A stretch of DNA of 64,000 nucleotides from Diplonema japonicum (GCA_964019335.1 OZ025675.1:562501-626500); one strand, 5' to 3'. Counted from the first letter of the stretch, positions 51,852 through 62,292 are shown. A program made the numbers and translations. Notes: a model not told the origin generated them from the letters alone.

Positions 51852-54034
51852 TCAATCGATGATGATGAGCTCCTTGCAATCATTGGAGGATTCGTCGCTG
51901 TTCAAGGAGATTTGTCTCTTTGTCATGGATTTTTGCAACACCGGCCGTGCGATCCTTGGCCTCCCACGCTTCCTCTTCGGGGGAGGTGTATCCCCCCTGC
52001 TAGACGAGGAATCTAAATCAGAACCGGGAGGGGTACTCTTCCCAGACTTCCTTGGCCTCCCCCTTTGCCTCGCAGTTGGGTTAGAAGCCGCTTTTTCTTG
52101 CGAGCTACAAACTGCTTTTTTTGGCTGTGAGTAGGGTTTATAGACGGGACCAGAGGAGATATCGGAAGGTGTTGAAGACGTAGATGACGAAGAAGAAGAA
52201 GAAGAGGAAGAAGAGGAGGAGCAAGAAGACGAAGAAGAGGAAGGCGGAGATAGCTGCCTCTTTGACCTCACGCTTCTCTTCTTCGCAGAAGGAGGGGGCG
52301 TTGCAGGAAGGGGCGTTCTAAATTCCGAGCTGTTAGTGTCCTCCTCTTCCTCCTCCTCCTCCTCCTCCTCCAACATCGATGAAGACGAAGAGCTCTCTGT
52401 CGGTTCTGAAAGAACTTCTTCCCCGTCCATCTGCTTGACCAGCAGTGATGCGCAAGTCCTGTGCCCTCCTCTCCGGGCTATGTTCAGGGCGGTTTCAGAA
52501 TCTGTTGATGGTTCACTTTTTTTTTTTTTTTTTTTTTTTTTTGTCAGGTACCTGCGTTCAGTTCCGACGTCTCAATCTCATTGTGGCGCAGCAACACCTT
52601 GACACACTCGGTTCTCCCAAGATACGCTGCGGTGTGCAACGCCGTTGAGCCCTCCCCGTCTTTCCTGTTCACGCGGACCTCCGGCGATTCCAAAACCACA
52701 GCAAGACATTCCGGCGTATCATGTTTGATGGGCAGGAGCATGCATTCATATCTGTCGGCATCTGACAGTCCGAGAAGGGTGCGTGCAGTGTGGGGGTATC
52801 CATGCCGCAGGGCGGCGAAAAGAGAGTTTTGTATAAAATCCCGCTTGGCAGCCGGCGTGGTCCTGCTGTGGTTTATAACCATGAGGAGAACTGCGACATG
52901 ACCGCGGCCTACTGCGGCATCGACGGATGATGTCAAACAGCGCCACAAGGCGTCGGCAGATATCTGTGGGATGTGCCCGAGGAGGCACTCTGCACATGGT
53001 ATGTCATGTGACTCAAGTACGAGCGTCGCCAGCTTTTTGATTTCCCGCGGAGGGAGCTTCGGGAACTCCGACACGATTTCTTTCACGCACGTTACATGCC
53101 CCAGTGCGAAGGCGGTGTGCAGCGCGTTTTTATTATTCTTGCAGTGATGCGCTGTTTTGACTAGGTCGGCATGCGCAAGCAGTGCCCGAAGGCATTCGGT
53201 GTGACCTTCCTCCGCAGCAATATGGAGCGCCGTCGAACCCTCGTCGTCTCTGCTGGTTATGTCGACTTCGGGGCATCGAAGCAAGCATTCAATACAGTTT
53301 ACTGAACCGACCTCTGCCGCGATGTGCAACGGTGTGGACCCGTCCTCGTCCCGTGCGTTGGGGTCGGCATCAGGGTGCTGCAACAGCCTTTCAAGGCACG
53401 GCGAAAAATCGTAGTCGCACGAAATGTGCAGCGGAGTGGACCCGAGGCTGTCCTGCTGATTCACATCGACCCCGTTTATCTTTAACACCTCATCTAAGAC
53501 GCTTTCAAACCCGTGGTGCGCCGCGAGATGCAGGGCTGTGTACCCTTCGTCGTCATCTGTACGTATATTCGGATCAAGATGCTGGACCTCTGCCAGAGTC
53601 TGCACACACAGTGGTAAATTGTTCTCAGATGCCTCGTGCAACAAGGTCATCCCTTCCGGGTTCGTGTACCCATTCAAATCAAATCCTGTGGCGAGAAGTA
53701 GTCGCAGGAGGCGGGACTTCTCACGCTCTGCGATTGCTAGATTTCCCAAAATTTCCGGTTCCTTGACGCTGATCCCTATTTTCTTTAGCTCTTCTGAGGC
53801 AGCAAATTTTTCGTCGAGTACTACATGGAGCATTCCCTGATCCTGTAGAGGGTACTCCGAGACCCTCTCTCCATTTTGCATCACGTTGTCCTCGTAGTGA
53901 AGCTCAAAGCTACTTCCGGCGAGCCCCGCTTCAGTGCTGATTCGGCGTTTCAAGTCATCGACAAGTTCGCTTCCCTGTGCCTCAAGACAGAACGACTCCT
54001 GTGAAGGGAGGCCGATCTGAAGGTCCACCGACAT
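51852..54034 (-). CDS. Ubiquitin-like/ankyrin-repeat/AT-hook protein, 2 exons
   Basis: Exons on the minus strand: 52552-54034 and 51852-52501, in frame, 710 aa. Residues 1-75 look ubiquitin-like (VDLQIGLPS...SELVDDLKRRISTEAG, then QDQGMLHVVL). Residues ~115-510 contain ankyrin repeats (GYTALHLAAHHG, GSTPLHIAAEVG, GSTALHIAAEEGHTECLRALL, GSTALHTAAYLGRTECVKVLL). The last repeat is split by the intron and completed by DSETALNIARRGGHRTCASLL in exon 2. The C-terminus is acidic, Ser-rich and basic with two AT-hook cores (RGRPRK ~641, RGRPRI ~673) and an NLS-like PPPKRKRGRPR. AT-hooks bind the minor groove of AT-rich DNA, so a chromatin scaffold is inferred. Reading the two ORFs as separate genes would leave an ankyrin repeat cut in half. 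Confidence 0.85.
52502..52551 (-). other. Intron of the UBL/ankyrin/AT-hook gene, 50 nt
   Basis: GTACCTGAC donor side, a run of about 27 A in the middle, GAACCATCAACAG acceptor, phase 1. It contains a stop in frame, so splicing is required. The intron is more than half poly(A). Confidence 0.85.
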
Positions 54035-54563
54035 TGCTGTTCCCCCCCTCCTCCCTTTGGCGAGTTTTCTTTTTTTCTTCTTTTTTCCTAACAATAACCA
54101 TAGATTTCTTTTTGCAAGAAAAAGAAGAAGGACAGGAGAGGCGAGAGAAAGAAAGAGAGAGAGAGCGAAAGAGGAGTTGACCGTTGTGTTCGTGCCCGTG
54201 TTGTAAAGCCTGGCAACACGTAGCAACGGGACAAATAAAGACATTCGAGTGCTTCGCAGAAGAAGTCCCTTAAGTCGAAGCCCAGGACTCTTTTTTTACA
54301 AAAGAAAATACTGTAAAATGAAAAACACCCGGAGGGACAAACGTCGGGATCTTGGGACTCCGGTCCGGGAATTTTTCTTCAACCCTGGCCTGGGTGGGCT
54401 GACTTCATTGGCTGAATCATCGTTCGTCAATGAAGGCCCTGACTTCCATGGCGAAGGTCCCTGCCCTATCTTTGTCCCCTGGGGGGGGGGGGGGGGCTGC
54501 GGCTGGTATAGTATTCATAGGGTTCAGTATGCCTCCAAAGTCCACGAGGTCCGTTTTTCCCAG

Positions 54564-54604
<41 letters not shown>

Positions 54605-55140
54605 GGCTTTGATTGCAACACTAGGTGGCGTTAAGCGTGCAATGAAGCACGAACTACCTACTTGATTACAGGGGGCGCTCCTCGGCCGAGCAGTAGCTTC
54701 TTCTGCGTTCCGCGTCGTGTCCTTAATGCGTGCGGTGTGCTCAACCCTAGCCGGGGCGTCCCGGGTAACCAAGATTCTGCGTTCGTGCAGTTTGCTGCCT
54801 GTTCGTCACCCTGAGCATCTGCGTTACGTTCTTCCACTCGGGCGCTACGGTGATGACCGACGAGGAGGTCAACAGCGAACAACACATCTGATGTACTTCT
54901 TATATTTCCATGTTATCCCCACCACCCAAAAAAAAAACCGGGGGTTCTGCTTCAGAAAACTCTTGGACTGATAAACTTCCGGGTTATTTTGGCATCCGGG
55001 AGTTTGTCCGTCCGGGCATTTTTCCTTCCGAACATTTGTCCGTCCGAACATTTGTCCGTCCGACTTATTTCACTTTACAGTAATATAAAAAAACTATTCT
55101 TTTAAGGTATGCGTTTTTGCGCTCACCGGCCGCGCTGTTC
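54035..55140. other. Leader of the ankyrin gene and spacer
   Basis: There is no gene. It holds G/A-rich leader sequence, a T-rich tract with AG near 54050-54110 in minus reading, poly(G) near 54481 and a ~37-A run near 54565. A GC-rich block follows at 54660-54890 that I do not recognise, then repeated GTCCGTCCG words at 55007-55060 (GTCCGTCCGAACATTT twice). Confidence 0.5.
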
Positions 55141-56083
55141 TTAGTCCCCGTTGTCCCCGTTCTGGGGGCTCTGGCGGGTTCCTACTGCGGTGGTAAAACT
55201 GCGGGGCAGCCTTGTCGGGGTCTGCGACAGGTACGTGTCACGCAAGCCTTCGATGCTGCTCATGGTTCGCTCCGGGAGTACTGGCCTCCTGTCATACCCG
55301 TGTGTGGTCGGTCCTCCTATACAGCGCAGGGAGTTGACGCGATCCACTCGCGCTGCTGGGAACGCCGTCCTTCTGCCATCAGCGTGGTACAGGTCCTGGA
55401 CACGTCTCAGCACATACCTCAGCCTCCTTGCCTTGACGCCCAGGTCCTCCACCTTGCCCACTTCCCCGCCGTCGTCTAGCGGCAGCTCCGTCTCCCGCTC
55501 GAAGTCGAGGGCAAGCTCCAGCGTCGTAACCGTCGTGTGCCGTCCAGGGGCGTCATCCCACAGCAAGCCACTCAGCCACCTCAGCACCGGCCCCAGCAGC
55601 CTGTCCATCACCTTCCCCGATGCTCCCAGCCCACGTAATTCGGCCACCGTCGGCGTCGGGTGTGCCCTTCCCGTCACGACCACCCGCCACGGGTATGTCT
55701 GCGTCTGCAATGCGCGGTTCGCTTCCACCGCCGTATCCCTCAGTGTGACCACCTCCAGCAGGTACCTTTGCACCAACAGGGCCCTCGGCTTGTCTTGGCA
55801 TCCCCTGGGCACTATCCCGTGGAGCGTCGTCGCGTTCGGCATGGTCGCCGGGTCGAGACTCGCATACTCTGCCTTGCCCCGCACCGCATCTCCGAGTTCG
55901 CATCGCCAGAGGGCGTGCTCCAGCACCTCGGTGTAGCTGCCGTAACGCTCCCCACACACGTCACAGAGGTGCTGCAGCGGGTTGTCCGGCCCCTCCGCCA
56001 CTCCCCGCACCGCAGGGTACACCGCAAACACCGCCCCAGCAATCAGCCTCCTCAACCTGTACGCCGCCATCGGGTTGTTCGCT
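55141..56083 (-). mobile_element. 5'-truncated LINE copy (C-terminal part of RT ORF)
   Basis: Open over ~310 codons. It starts at NPMAAYRLRRLIAGAVF (full copy: DPIAARDVRRIISGAVF) and includes the finger CDVCG...HALWRC with C-x2-C-x12-H-x4-C. It continues with LHGIVPRG, LLVQRYLLEVVTLRD and TTLELALDFE, each paralleled in the full copy. It lacks endonuclease and catalytic RT and is non-functional. It is a different subfamily from the other copies, judged by many substitutions. Confidence 0.82.
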
Positions 56084-56560
56084 AAAAAAAAGAATATATA
56101 AGAGATAAAAAAGGGCAGGGTTGGTGGCGGCACACCCACTGTCTACAGCTTCTGCTCTTCCACTAGGGTGCTACCGGTGATGAAAAAATGAATGCCCTTG
56201 CTCCTAAATATAGGTCGACTTTTGCTGCAATCGAGCATCCTTTCATGCAGCACAATCGAAGTAAAAGTCTTTACCCGACTTGCAAAATAAATCATAAATC
56301 ATGGAGAAGCTATGACACTTGCTCACATGTTAGTACTTTTTCTTCCTTATTTGTTGGAGGGGGGGAAGGGAAGAAAGAGAGAGAAAGCTACTATGCATCA
56401 ACAAATGAATGGGTGGAATAATAGTCTGTAGAAACAAACTATGTCCTGTGTCCGGTGTAAGGAGCCGTACGTACAGCCGTACGCCGTACGCACTTTTTCA
56501 GATTTTGCTGCGTACGCGTACGCCGACAACGTAGCCCCCCCCCCCCCCCCCCCCCCCAAC
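56084..56560. other. Spacer with GTACG palindrome cluster
   Basis: There is no gene. At 56464-56527 lie several GTACG words arranged as an imperfect hairpin (GCCGTACGCCGTACGCA and TGCGTACGCGTACGCC around an AT-rich loop). A 23-nt poly(C) (56535-56557) is next, three bases from the cyclase stop. Confidence 0.6.
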
Positions 56561-58795
56561 TCACAACGAGGTGATCGAGTCTTGAAGCAGGTCTGCTACG
56601 ACACGCAGTACGGCATCGTCCCCCGCATGCTGTCGGATCGTCTCGATTTCATGGTTAGAGAAGGCTGAAGCGTAAGAGGTGGACCAGCCCCAGGACTCCC
56701 CTGGGTCATTGTCTCTTGTGTCAAGCTGATAGACCAATATAGTGTCACTTGCACTGTTGATCTGCCCGACAGGCCGCGAGAAGAATTGAAGAGACACCTT
56801 AGCAGCTTCATCGCACGCAAACGAAGCACTAATGCCCAGCTCATGGTTAAGCCGCATAACCGCAATGCATCTCTGGAGGGCTGGACCCAAGGTCACGTAA
56901 AATCGTGTTTTCGCCGACCCAACGGCACCGTAGGATGCAGGGCCCGTTCCCACTCCCGTCACAACCAGGCCTTCCCAGCATGAGCCTGTTCTGCACAAAA
57001 TTGTATGCAAGGACGAAGTGAAGTACACCGCCTCTAAGACATGCGACGCACACTCATGTTGCAAATTCCACCCCAACGACACCTCAGTGCCTGTCACCGC
57101 CACCACTGTCCCACCGCTTTGCTCCACCAAGCTGCACACTGTGCTCAACAGCTCGCTCAGCTGCCCGTCGTTCTCGGTCTCCTCGCTTTTCATGGACATC
57201 AAGACCAAGCTCGCCGACTGCGTTGTCTGCAGCATCCTGTCTTCGTGTTTTGCAAGGCTCCACATCCTTCGCGGTGAAGTCACCACGGGTGAGCAAGCGG
57301 CTGACTTCTTTTTGCTCATTGTATCTATGATCTCAGGTGTGCGATTCGCCAAGGAGTGCGGCAGGATGAGGTAAACTATGGTCCCGCCTGAAATACCCTT
57401 CAAGGACATCCCCCCCAGGTCACGGATGTAGCAGTCCTTGTCTGTGAGGAGATCTCGCACGACCTGGGTCACATAGATGCCTCCGCCAGCACCGCAGCCC
57501 TCAACGCGAGCAGTCATATTGACGAGCTGACCGTGGTAGTCGAAACGGGAGGTGAGGGGGTTCAACTCTGGTGTCGCGTCACCGTAGTGGACACCTATGC
57601 GGATGCGGAGGCCGTTCCATATACCACCTTGTGTGCAGCATGCTGAAATGTCCTTCAAGCTGTCGTCCCAGGAGTGCGTGAACAGTAAGGTTTGGGCTTG
57701 TAAGGCAAACTTCACGGCCTCTTCAGCACAGTCGAAGGCAGCCATGAACGAGTCGCCGATGGTCTTCACCTCGTAGCCGTTCCACTCGATGAGGCATTGC
57801 CGTATGATGGCATTGTGGTCTGCTAGGGCATCCCGCATCTTCTCCCTCACAGCCTCCCAGATCACAGTTGACGACTCGATGTCGGTGAAAACGATGGCTG
57901 CGGTTTTACTGATGGCACCAGGCGGTTGAGACCGCAGCACCGGCGTGCTGGATTTCGATAGAGTCCTCTTGACTTCGAAGATGCCCGTGGGCAGGTACGG
58001 CCGGTAGTTCTCGAGGTTCGACAGAAGCTGGTAGAGGACATTCGTTATTTGCGAAGGCGGCACCATCGACAAGACCTCGCCTGCCTTCTCCAAGTCGAAG
58101 TCTACCATTGCATTGGCCACACTTTCCGTGGCCAGCAAGCCGTTTTCAAGCATTTCTTTTTCACGCTCCACCCTCTTCACGAACCGCCTTGTGTTATTAA
58201 AGTTGAACAGAACAACGCACAGCTGCAGGGCGGCGCTCGTCAGCATGATAGGGATTCCCACGGCACACGGCGGTTTCTCGCATGCCGTTGCTTCCCGCCG
58301 CTCCCCTTCAGATGCTGTCAGTAAAGGGATGTCAAAAAGCCCGAAACGCACCATTATTTCTACCGACCGAAGGCTAATCCAGAACAGAAACACCCCCGTA
58401 AAAGCCATGAGAACACGGTCGGGAAACCGCATGATAACGAGGGTGTCAAGAATGACGATGAACAGGGGCCAGGTTCCCTCGGACAGGAGCGACTGGAAGT
58501 ACATGTCGCTGAGGGCCACACATGTGGACATGACTGTAAAGTAAAAGATCACGATTCGGGGCTCCAACCGCTTCGTGTATATCATGTAGCCCAGCACACT
58601 CGCGGACACGATGCCTGCAAAGACCACCACCAGGAACGTCGGAGAGACTTCGCCGTTCGTCGCGATAGAGATCAGGCGAAGGATTGCCATCAGCATCGAC
58701 ACCACGCAGTACCATAGAACCAAACTCTTCCGCTTCTCCATCTCCTCTCCGTCCCTTGGGCTGTGAATTAGCCCACGAAGCCACATTAGGGGCAT
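56561..58795 (-). CDS. Six-TM class III nucleotide cyclase (adenylate cyclase-like) with a degenerate second cyclase domain
   Basis: 744 aa. The chosen start is the ATG at 58795, since the longer reading begins at GTG 58825. Six hydrophobic segments lie in the first ~215 residues (from LVLWYCVVSMLMAILRL to IPIMLTSAALQLCVVLF). A basic/coiled linker follows, then a catalytic domain: IVFTDIESSTVIWE (metal Asp, ~303), KTIGDSFMAAF (base-reading Lys and second Asp, ~345), IRIGVHYGDA (~402) and GQLVNMTARVEG (transition-state Asn/Arg, ~425). The Lys points to ATP as substrate. A second, weaker domain (~535-700) keeps VVAVTGTEVSLGW but lacks the metal motifs. It is a membrane cAMP source, probably dimerising; the regulator is unknown. 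A 23-nt poly(G) lies 3 nt after the TGA. Confidence 0.9.
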   Translation of the reverse strand: MPLMWLRGLIHSPRDGEEMEKRKSLVLWYCVVSMLMAILRLISIATNGEVSPTFLVVVFAGIVSASVLGYMIYTKRLEPRIVIFYFTVMSTCVALSDMYFQSLLSEGTWPLFIVILDTLVIMRFPDRVLMAFTGVFLFWISLRSVEIMVRFGLFDIPLLTASEGERREATACEKPPCAVGIPIMLTSAALQLCVVLFNFNNTRRFVKRVEREKEMLENGLLATESVANAMVDFDLEKAGEVLSMVPPSQITNVLYQLLSNLENYRPYLPTGIFEVKRTLSKSSTPVLRSQPPGAISKTAAIVFTDIESSTVIWEAVREKMRDALADHNAIIRQCLIEWNGYEVKTIGDSFMAAFDCAEEAVKFALQAQTLLFTHSWDDSLKDISACCTQGGIWNGLRIRIGVHYGDATPELNPLTSRFDYHGQLVNMTARVEGCGAGGGIYVTQVVRDLLTDKDCYIRDLGGMSLKGISGGTIVYLILPHSLANRTPEIIDTMSKKKSAACSPVVTSPRRMWSLAKHEDRMLQTTQSASLVLMSMKSEETENDGQLSELLSTVCSLVEQSGGTVVAVTGTEVSLGWNLQHECASHVLEAVYFTSSLHTILCRTGSCWEGLVVTGVGTGPASYGAVGSAKTRFYVTLGPALQRCIAVMRLNHELGISASFACDEAAKVSLQFFSRPVGQINSASDTILVYQLDTRDNDPGESWGWSTSYASAFSNHEIETIRQHAGDDAVLRVVADLLQDSITSL

Positions 58796-58991
58796 TTTGC
58801 TGTACTTGTCGATAGACAACAGCACACCCGCCCCCGCCTTTTTTTTTTTTTGTATTATTTTCAGTCGTTTGGAAGGTTTTAAAAAAAAGAATGGGGCGGG
58901 GGGAGGGGGGGGGGGGGGGTAGGAAAAAACGCACCTGAAAAAAAAAAGGAGAGAAACTGGGCATTTCTTATACTTTTCAAAAAAAAAAAGT

Positions 58992-59022
<31 letters not shown>

Positions 59023-60073
59023 CTCCCCGCGAAAAAAAAGGAGGGAAAAAACAAAAGGTGGGAAGAAAACACGAGGAGAGATTTTCATTTGGCCGGCGAT
59101 AATATCAAACGCATATGGTTTAAAAATGATAATAAAATTCTGTATTCTCTTTTGTGCCGAGTAAGGATTTTCTACTGCCGATAACCCGTGTCCTTTTTCC
59201 AAGCGTCTAGTGGCATGCAGCCCGGCCTGCCAAAACCAAAAACGGTAGTCGCTTAAGAACCCAAGGTAAAAGCTTCATCCCTGAGACACGAGTGGTTGCA
59301 TGAACTTCCAAAAGAAAAGAAGAAAAAACAGGTTTTGTCAGTGTGGCTGATAGGATTTTCTATTTCACTCTTCGTCATTTCAGCCTTCATTTAACGCGAA
59401 ACGGCCATAATTTAACTAGTTAGTTGAGATTTTGGAGTTATATTATATAAGGGGCTTCAGAGTGAAAAAATGGGTCTTGTCGTAGAAAAAATGTACCCAA
59501 CTTGAAAGCTTTTTTGGGGGTGGGGTATTTTTAACTATTTTTGGCCATCTGAGGCCATTCCGGCCCTTAAAAGTGGGAATAAGTGCTTTACTTCCCCTTC
59601 AAATGCCACGGCGAAATAGCTACCGTATAACCTTAGGAAAATCCCCAAAAAGGCTGACCTGCGTGAAAAAAACAGCAGTGAAAGCAGTGAAGAGGGAGTG
59701 ACTCAAATGACGAAGAGTGAAATAAAACGACTTACTTGCCGCCAATGAGCCATTACTTAACACTCGTGCAAAGATTCGGGAACTCGAGTTAAATAATGAC
59801 CCATTTATTTGTTAGCATATAAATAGCTATTTTTTTGATTGGGTTTCTTTTTTTTTTCTTGTTTTTTCTGTTTTTTACTCAACGTTCAAGGTTTTTCAGT
59901 ACCTCCCTTCGTCAGTTTCGACTTGCCAAGCCATTATCACCAACAGGTGAAATGGATGCGTTTAGAGATGTGAATGAGACTGGATTCGGGGGTTAGGGTG
60001 GGGGATAAAGTTTATGACTCGGCTTTTATTCGTTACACTCCTTTCAAAAGAAGGTATCATATCTGAGCCATTT

Positions 60074-60109
<36 letters not shown>

Positions 60110-60244
60110 AAATTAACATGCAAGCTCCCTGAGACGAAAGCCGCATGCCCTAAAAAGGGGAAGGGGGTATGGTCAGTACTAGGTAGCTCTCAGTTTGGCG
60201 AGAGGCACCCCAATGGCTCCCTACTAAAAAAAGAATCGAAGGTA
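58796..60244. other. Cyclase leader, homopolymers and MITE copy
   Basis: There is no gene. In minus reading an A-run lies about 45 nt before the cyclase ATG (58839-58850), with a poly(C) near 58902-58919. T-runs follow near 59000. A MITE-like copy occupies 59363-59815. AT-rich sequence with a ~31-A run near 60077 completes the stretch. Confidence 0.55.
59363..59815. mobile_element. MITE-like element, copy 2 (inverted relative to copy 1)
   Basis: The inner unit 59363-59722 is flanked by the same 18-bp inverted repeat (TTTCACTCTTCGTCATTT at 59363, complement at 59705-59722). The interior is the reverse complement of 22661-23083 with indels (shared: TTTTTGGCCATCTGAGGCC, CCACGGCGAAATAGCTACC). 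Sequence to about 59815 also matches the flank of copy 1. Confidence 0.75.
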
Positions 60245-61246
60245 TCACAACAACAACAAAGCAACTAAGAGGACCACTGCAAGGGAAACACGGGGAGTCC
60301 CAACACTGCCCGACTCAGATTCCTTACCGTGCAGTTCATCCCAGGAGACACCGGTGGCGGTGAGCTTTTCACGCATCTGCAACTCAAGGAACTCACACGC
60401 GATCTCTTCTGTGAGAGGCGCCTTCAAAGAGAACCGGAAAGAAATATCATGCTCTCCCTCAAACAAAGTAGTAGCACACCCACCCTCATAATGAACTGTT
60501 GCATCCCAGAGAGACGTGACCCGCTCAGTGCACTTCTCATCTGCATAGACAAGTTCAGATGTCGCGTATTGGTAAGTGTTGCCCACCTTTCTGCATGCCG
60601 CCATGCTTCTCTTGAATGACGAGGAGTACGAACACGTGTCCTGTTTGAACTCTCTGCAGCAGCCTGTACAATGTGGGTCGTTGGCGCAAGTCAACGGTGC
60701 ATGCTGGACTAGAGTCGTGGAGTATAACGGGTCTGAACAGTTCGTGTTCACCCAAACCTCGTGAATGATGCCTCCCTCGCGCAGAGCCTCCTCATGGCGG
60801 GTCACTATGCATAGATCGTCTGGTGAAAGGTTCGGTTCAAATTTGATGGATCCCAGTGGGTACCGCATGCACGGCAACGACATGTGTGTTCTGATAGGGG
60901 TGCCTGAGCAGTTCTGTGATGTCCCGTAGTATTCTATCGTAGCCTGTTTTGCTTTGTCGCCAGAAGGTTCGCACGCGTCGGCGTTCAGTTTCAACTTAAT
61001 GGAGTACTGTAGTGTGCTGTGCGTCAGGCATCTGTTTATCATCCAGCCCTGGATGAAGTCGTGGTCTTTGAAAGGTGCCACGTCACCGTTTGTCGCAGAC
61101 GCAGACCACAAGTGGGACTCGGGGTCGACATCGCCGCTGCAGTCGGCCGACGAATAAAACTTGGGAATGGTAACGATCATGGCATTCTGCTGTGCCGCCG
61201 CCAAGACAGGCAGGCTGGTCAGTACAGCAAGGCTCTTGAGAAACAT
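60245..61246 (-). CDS. Cys-rich secreted protein, probably GPI-anchored
   Basis: 333 aa from the ATG at 61246. It has a signal peptide (MFLKSLAVLTSLPVLAAAQ), an ectodomain of ~295 residues with about 15 cysteines and several NxS/T sites (NCSGT, NCSDP), and a C-terminus of small residues followed by a hydrophobic end (SVSLAVV-like; exact end RVSLAVVLLVALLLL). A terminal hydrophobic tail with no basic residues after it is the usual GPI-attachment signal. The ectodomain includes CTGCCREFKQDTC and matches no family I recognise. A surface location is inferred. The leader shows a clear pyrimidine tract and acceptor (TTTTTCTTTCCCTTTGTAG) near 61311-61330. Confidence 0.75.
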   Translation of the reverse strand: MFLKSLAVLTSLPVLAAAQQNAMIVTIPKFYSSADCSGDVDPESHLWSASATNGDVAPFKDHDFIQGWMINRCLTHSTLQYSIKLKLNADACEPSGDKAKQATIEYYGTSQNCSGTPIRTHMSLPCMRYPLGSIKFEPNLSPDDLCIVTRHEEALREGGIIHEVWVNTNCSDPLYSTTLVQHAPLTCANDPHCTGCCREFKQDTCSYSSSFKRSMAACRKVGNTYQYATSELVYADEKCTERVTSLWDATVHYEGGCATTLFEGEHDISFRFSLKAPLTEEIACEFLELQMREKLTATGVSWDELHGKESESGSVGTPRVSLAVVLLVALLLL

Positions 61247-62292
61247 ATTGAGGGTTTTTCTTTTTTTTTTTTTTCTTTTTTTTTTTTCTGTTTCTACTGT
61301 GATGATGGTCTACAAAGGGAAAGAAAAACCTGAATGTTTTTTTTTTTTTTTTTTTTTTTTTTTCCTTCTTTTTTTTTTCCTTTTTTTTTTCTGCTGTCAA
61401 AGGTGAAGACATGTATGATGGCATCAGGCCGAGCAACAAGACACGGCTCTTTGAGGCAAGAACAAGTTGAAGAAGTACACGAGAGTAGAGCGCCCCTCCA
61501 CAACTCGTCACCCTTTCCCCCATGGGAGTAGATGTTGAAACAGAAGGGCAAGGCATAAAGAAGAAAAAGAAAGATGAGCAGAGGGCGTATGGAGAGGACG
61601 TCTTCTGAAAGGCAAAGGGAGCAACCCTCACACTGCGATACAACCGCAGCAGACTGCAGACCTCATCAGTTCAACCGATGAGATGATCGCACAGGCCAAG
61701 TAAGTAATTAGAATAGTGGGGGGGGGGGGGGGGGGAGAATTTACCTCCTGGAAAAAGAAAAAGAGAGGTATGAAATAAGAGGAGCGCCATGAAGAAGAAG
61801 AAAGAAGTTAAGAATACTAATATAAAGAAAAGAAATAGTGAGCAGCAACCTTATTTATCAGTGGTGCCCAAATTTTTCCCACGTTACTAACCCCACCCCC
61901 AAAAGGAAAGAAAGAAAAAGAAGGGGGGGGAAAGAAAAAGAAAAAAAAAACGTAACTAAGGCAAGACTTGTAATCATTGCTCTTGGCGTACGAGAACGCT
62001 GAAAATGTAGTGGCTGTATGTACATAGAGAGTTGAACTTGTGGAAACAAGATTAAAACAGCAGCATACAGCCCTCTCCTAGTATCAGGATGGAAACAAGA
62101 ACCCTTCCTAGCAGAAGGACGGAGCACTCGCCCACCTTGCACACCCTCGAATTCACTCCCTGTCGCATCACATGGAGCAAGCCACCTCTTCTAGGGGTGT
62201 GGGGGCTCCCTTCTTGGGAAAATATGGCCAATGGGGAGTTAATTGTGCTTGGCGCATCCAAAGTTGATGGTTGAACCCCATCCCTCAATGAA
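61247..62292. other. Leader of the GPI-type gene and spacer
   Basis: There is no supportable gene. In minus reading there is an A-rich leader with a candidate trans-splice acceptor near 61311 (or ACCATCATCACAG at about 61299). A poly(C) in minus reading lies near 61718-61735. Several short plus/minus ORFs are low-complexity. Confidence 0.5.

Noticed and set aside
51852-52430. AT-hook ORF as an independent gene starting at 52430
   Set aside because: The frame upstream of its ATG continues the ankyrin repeat of the neighbouring ORF through a good 50-nt intron.
58796-58825. Cyclase start at 58825
   Set aside because: That codon is GTG. An ATG 30 nt downstream gives a normal start.
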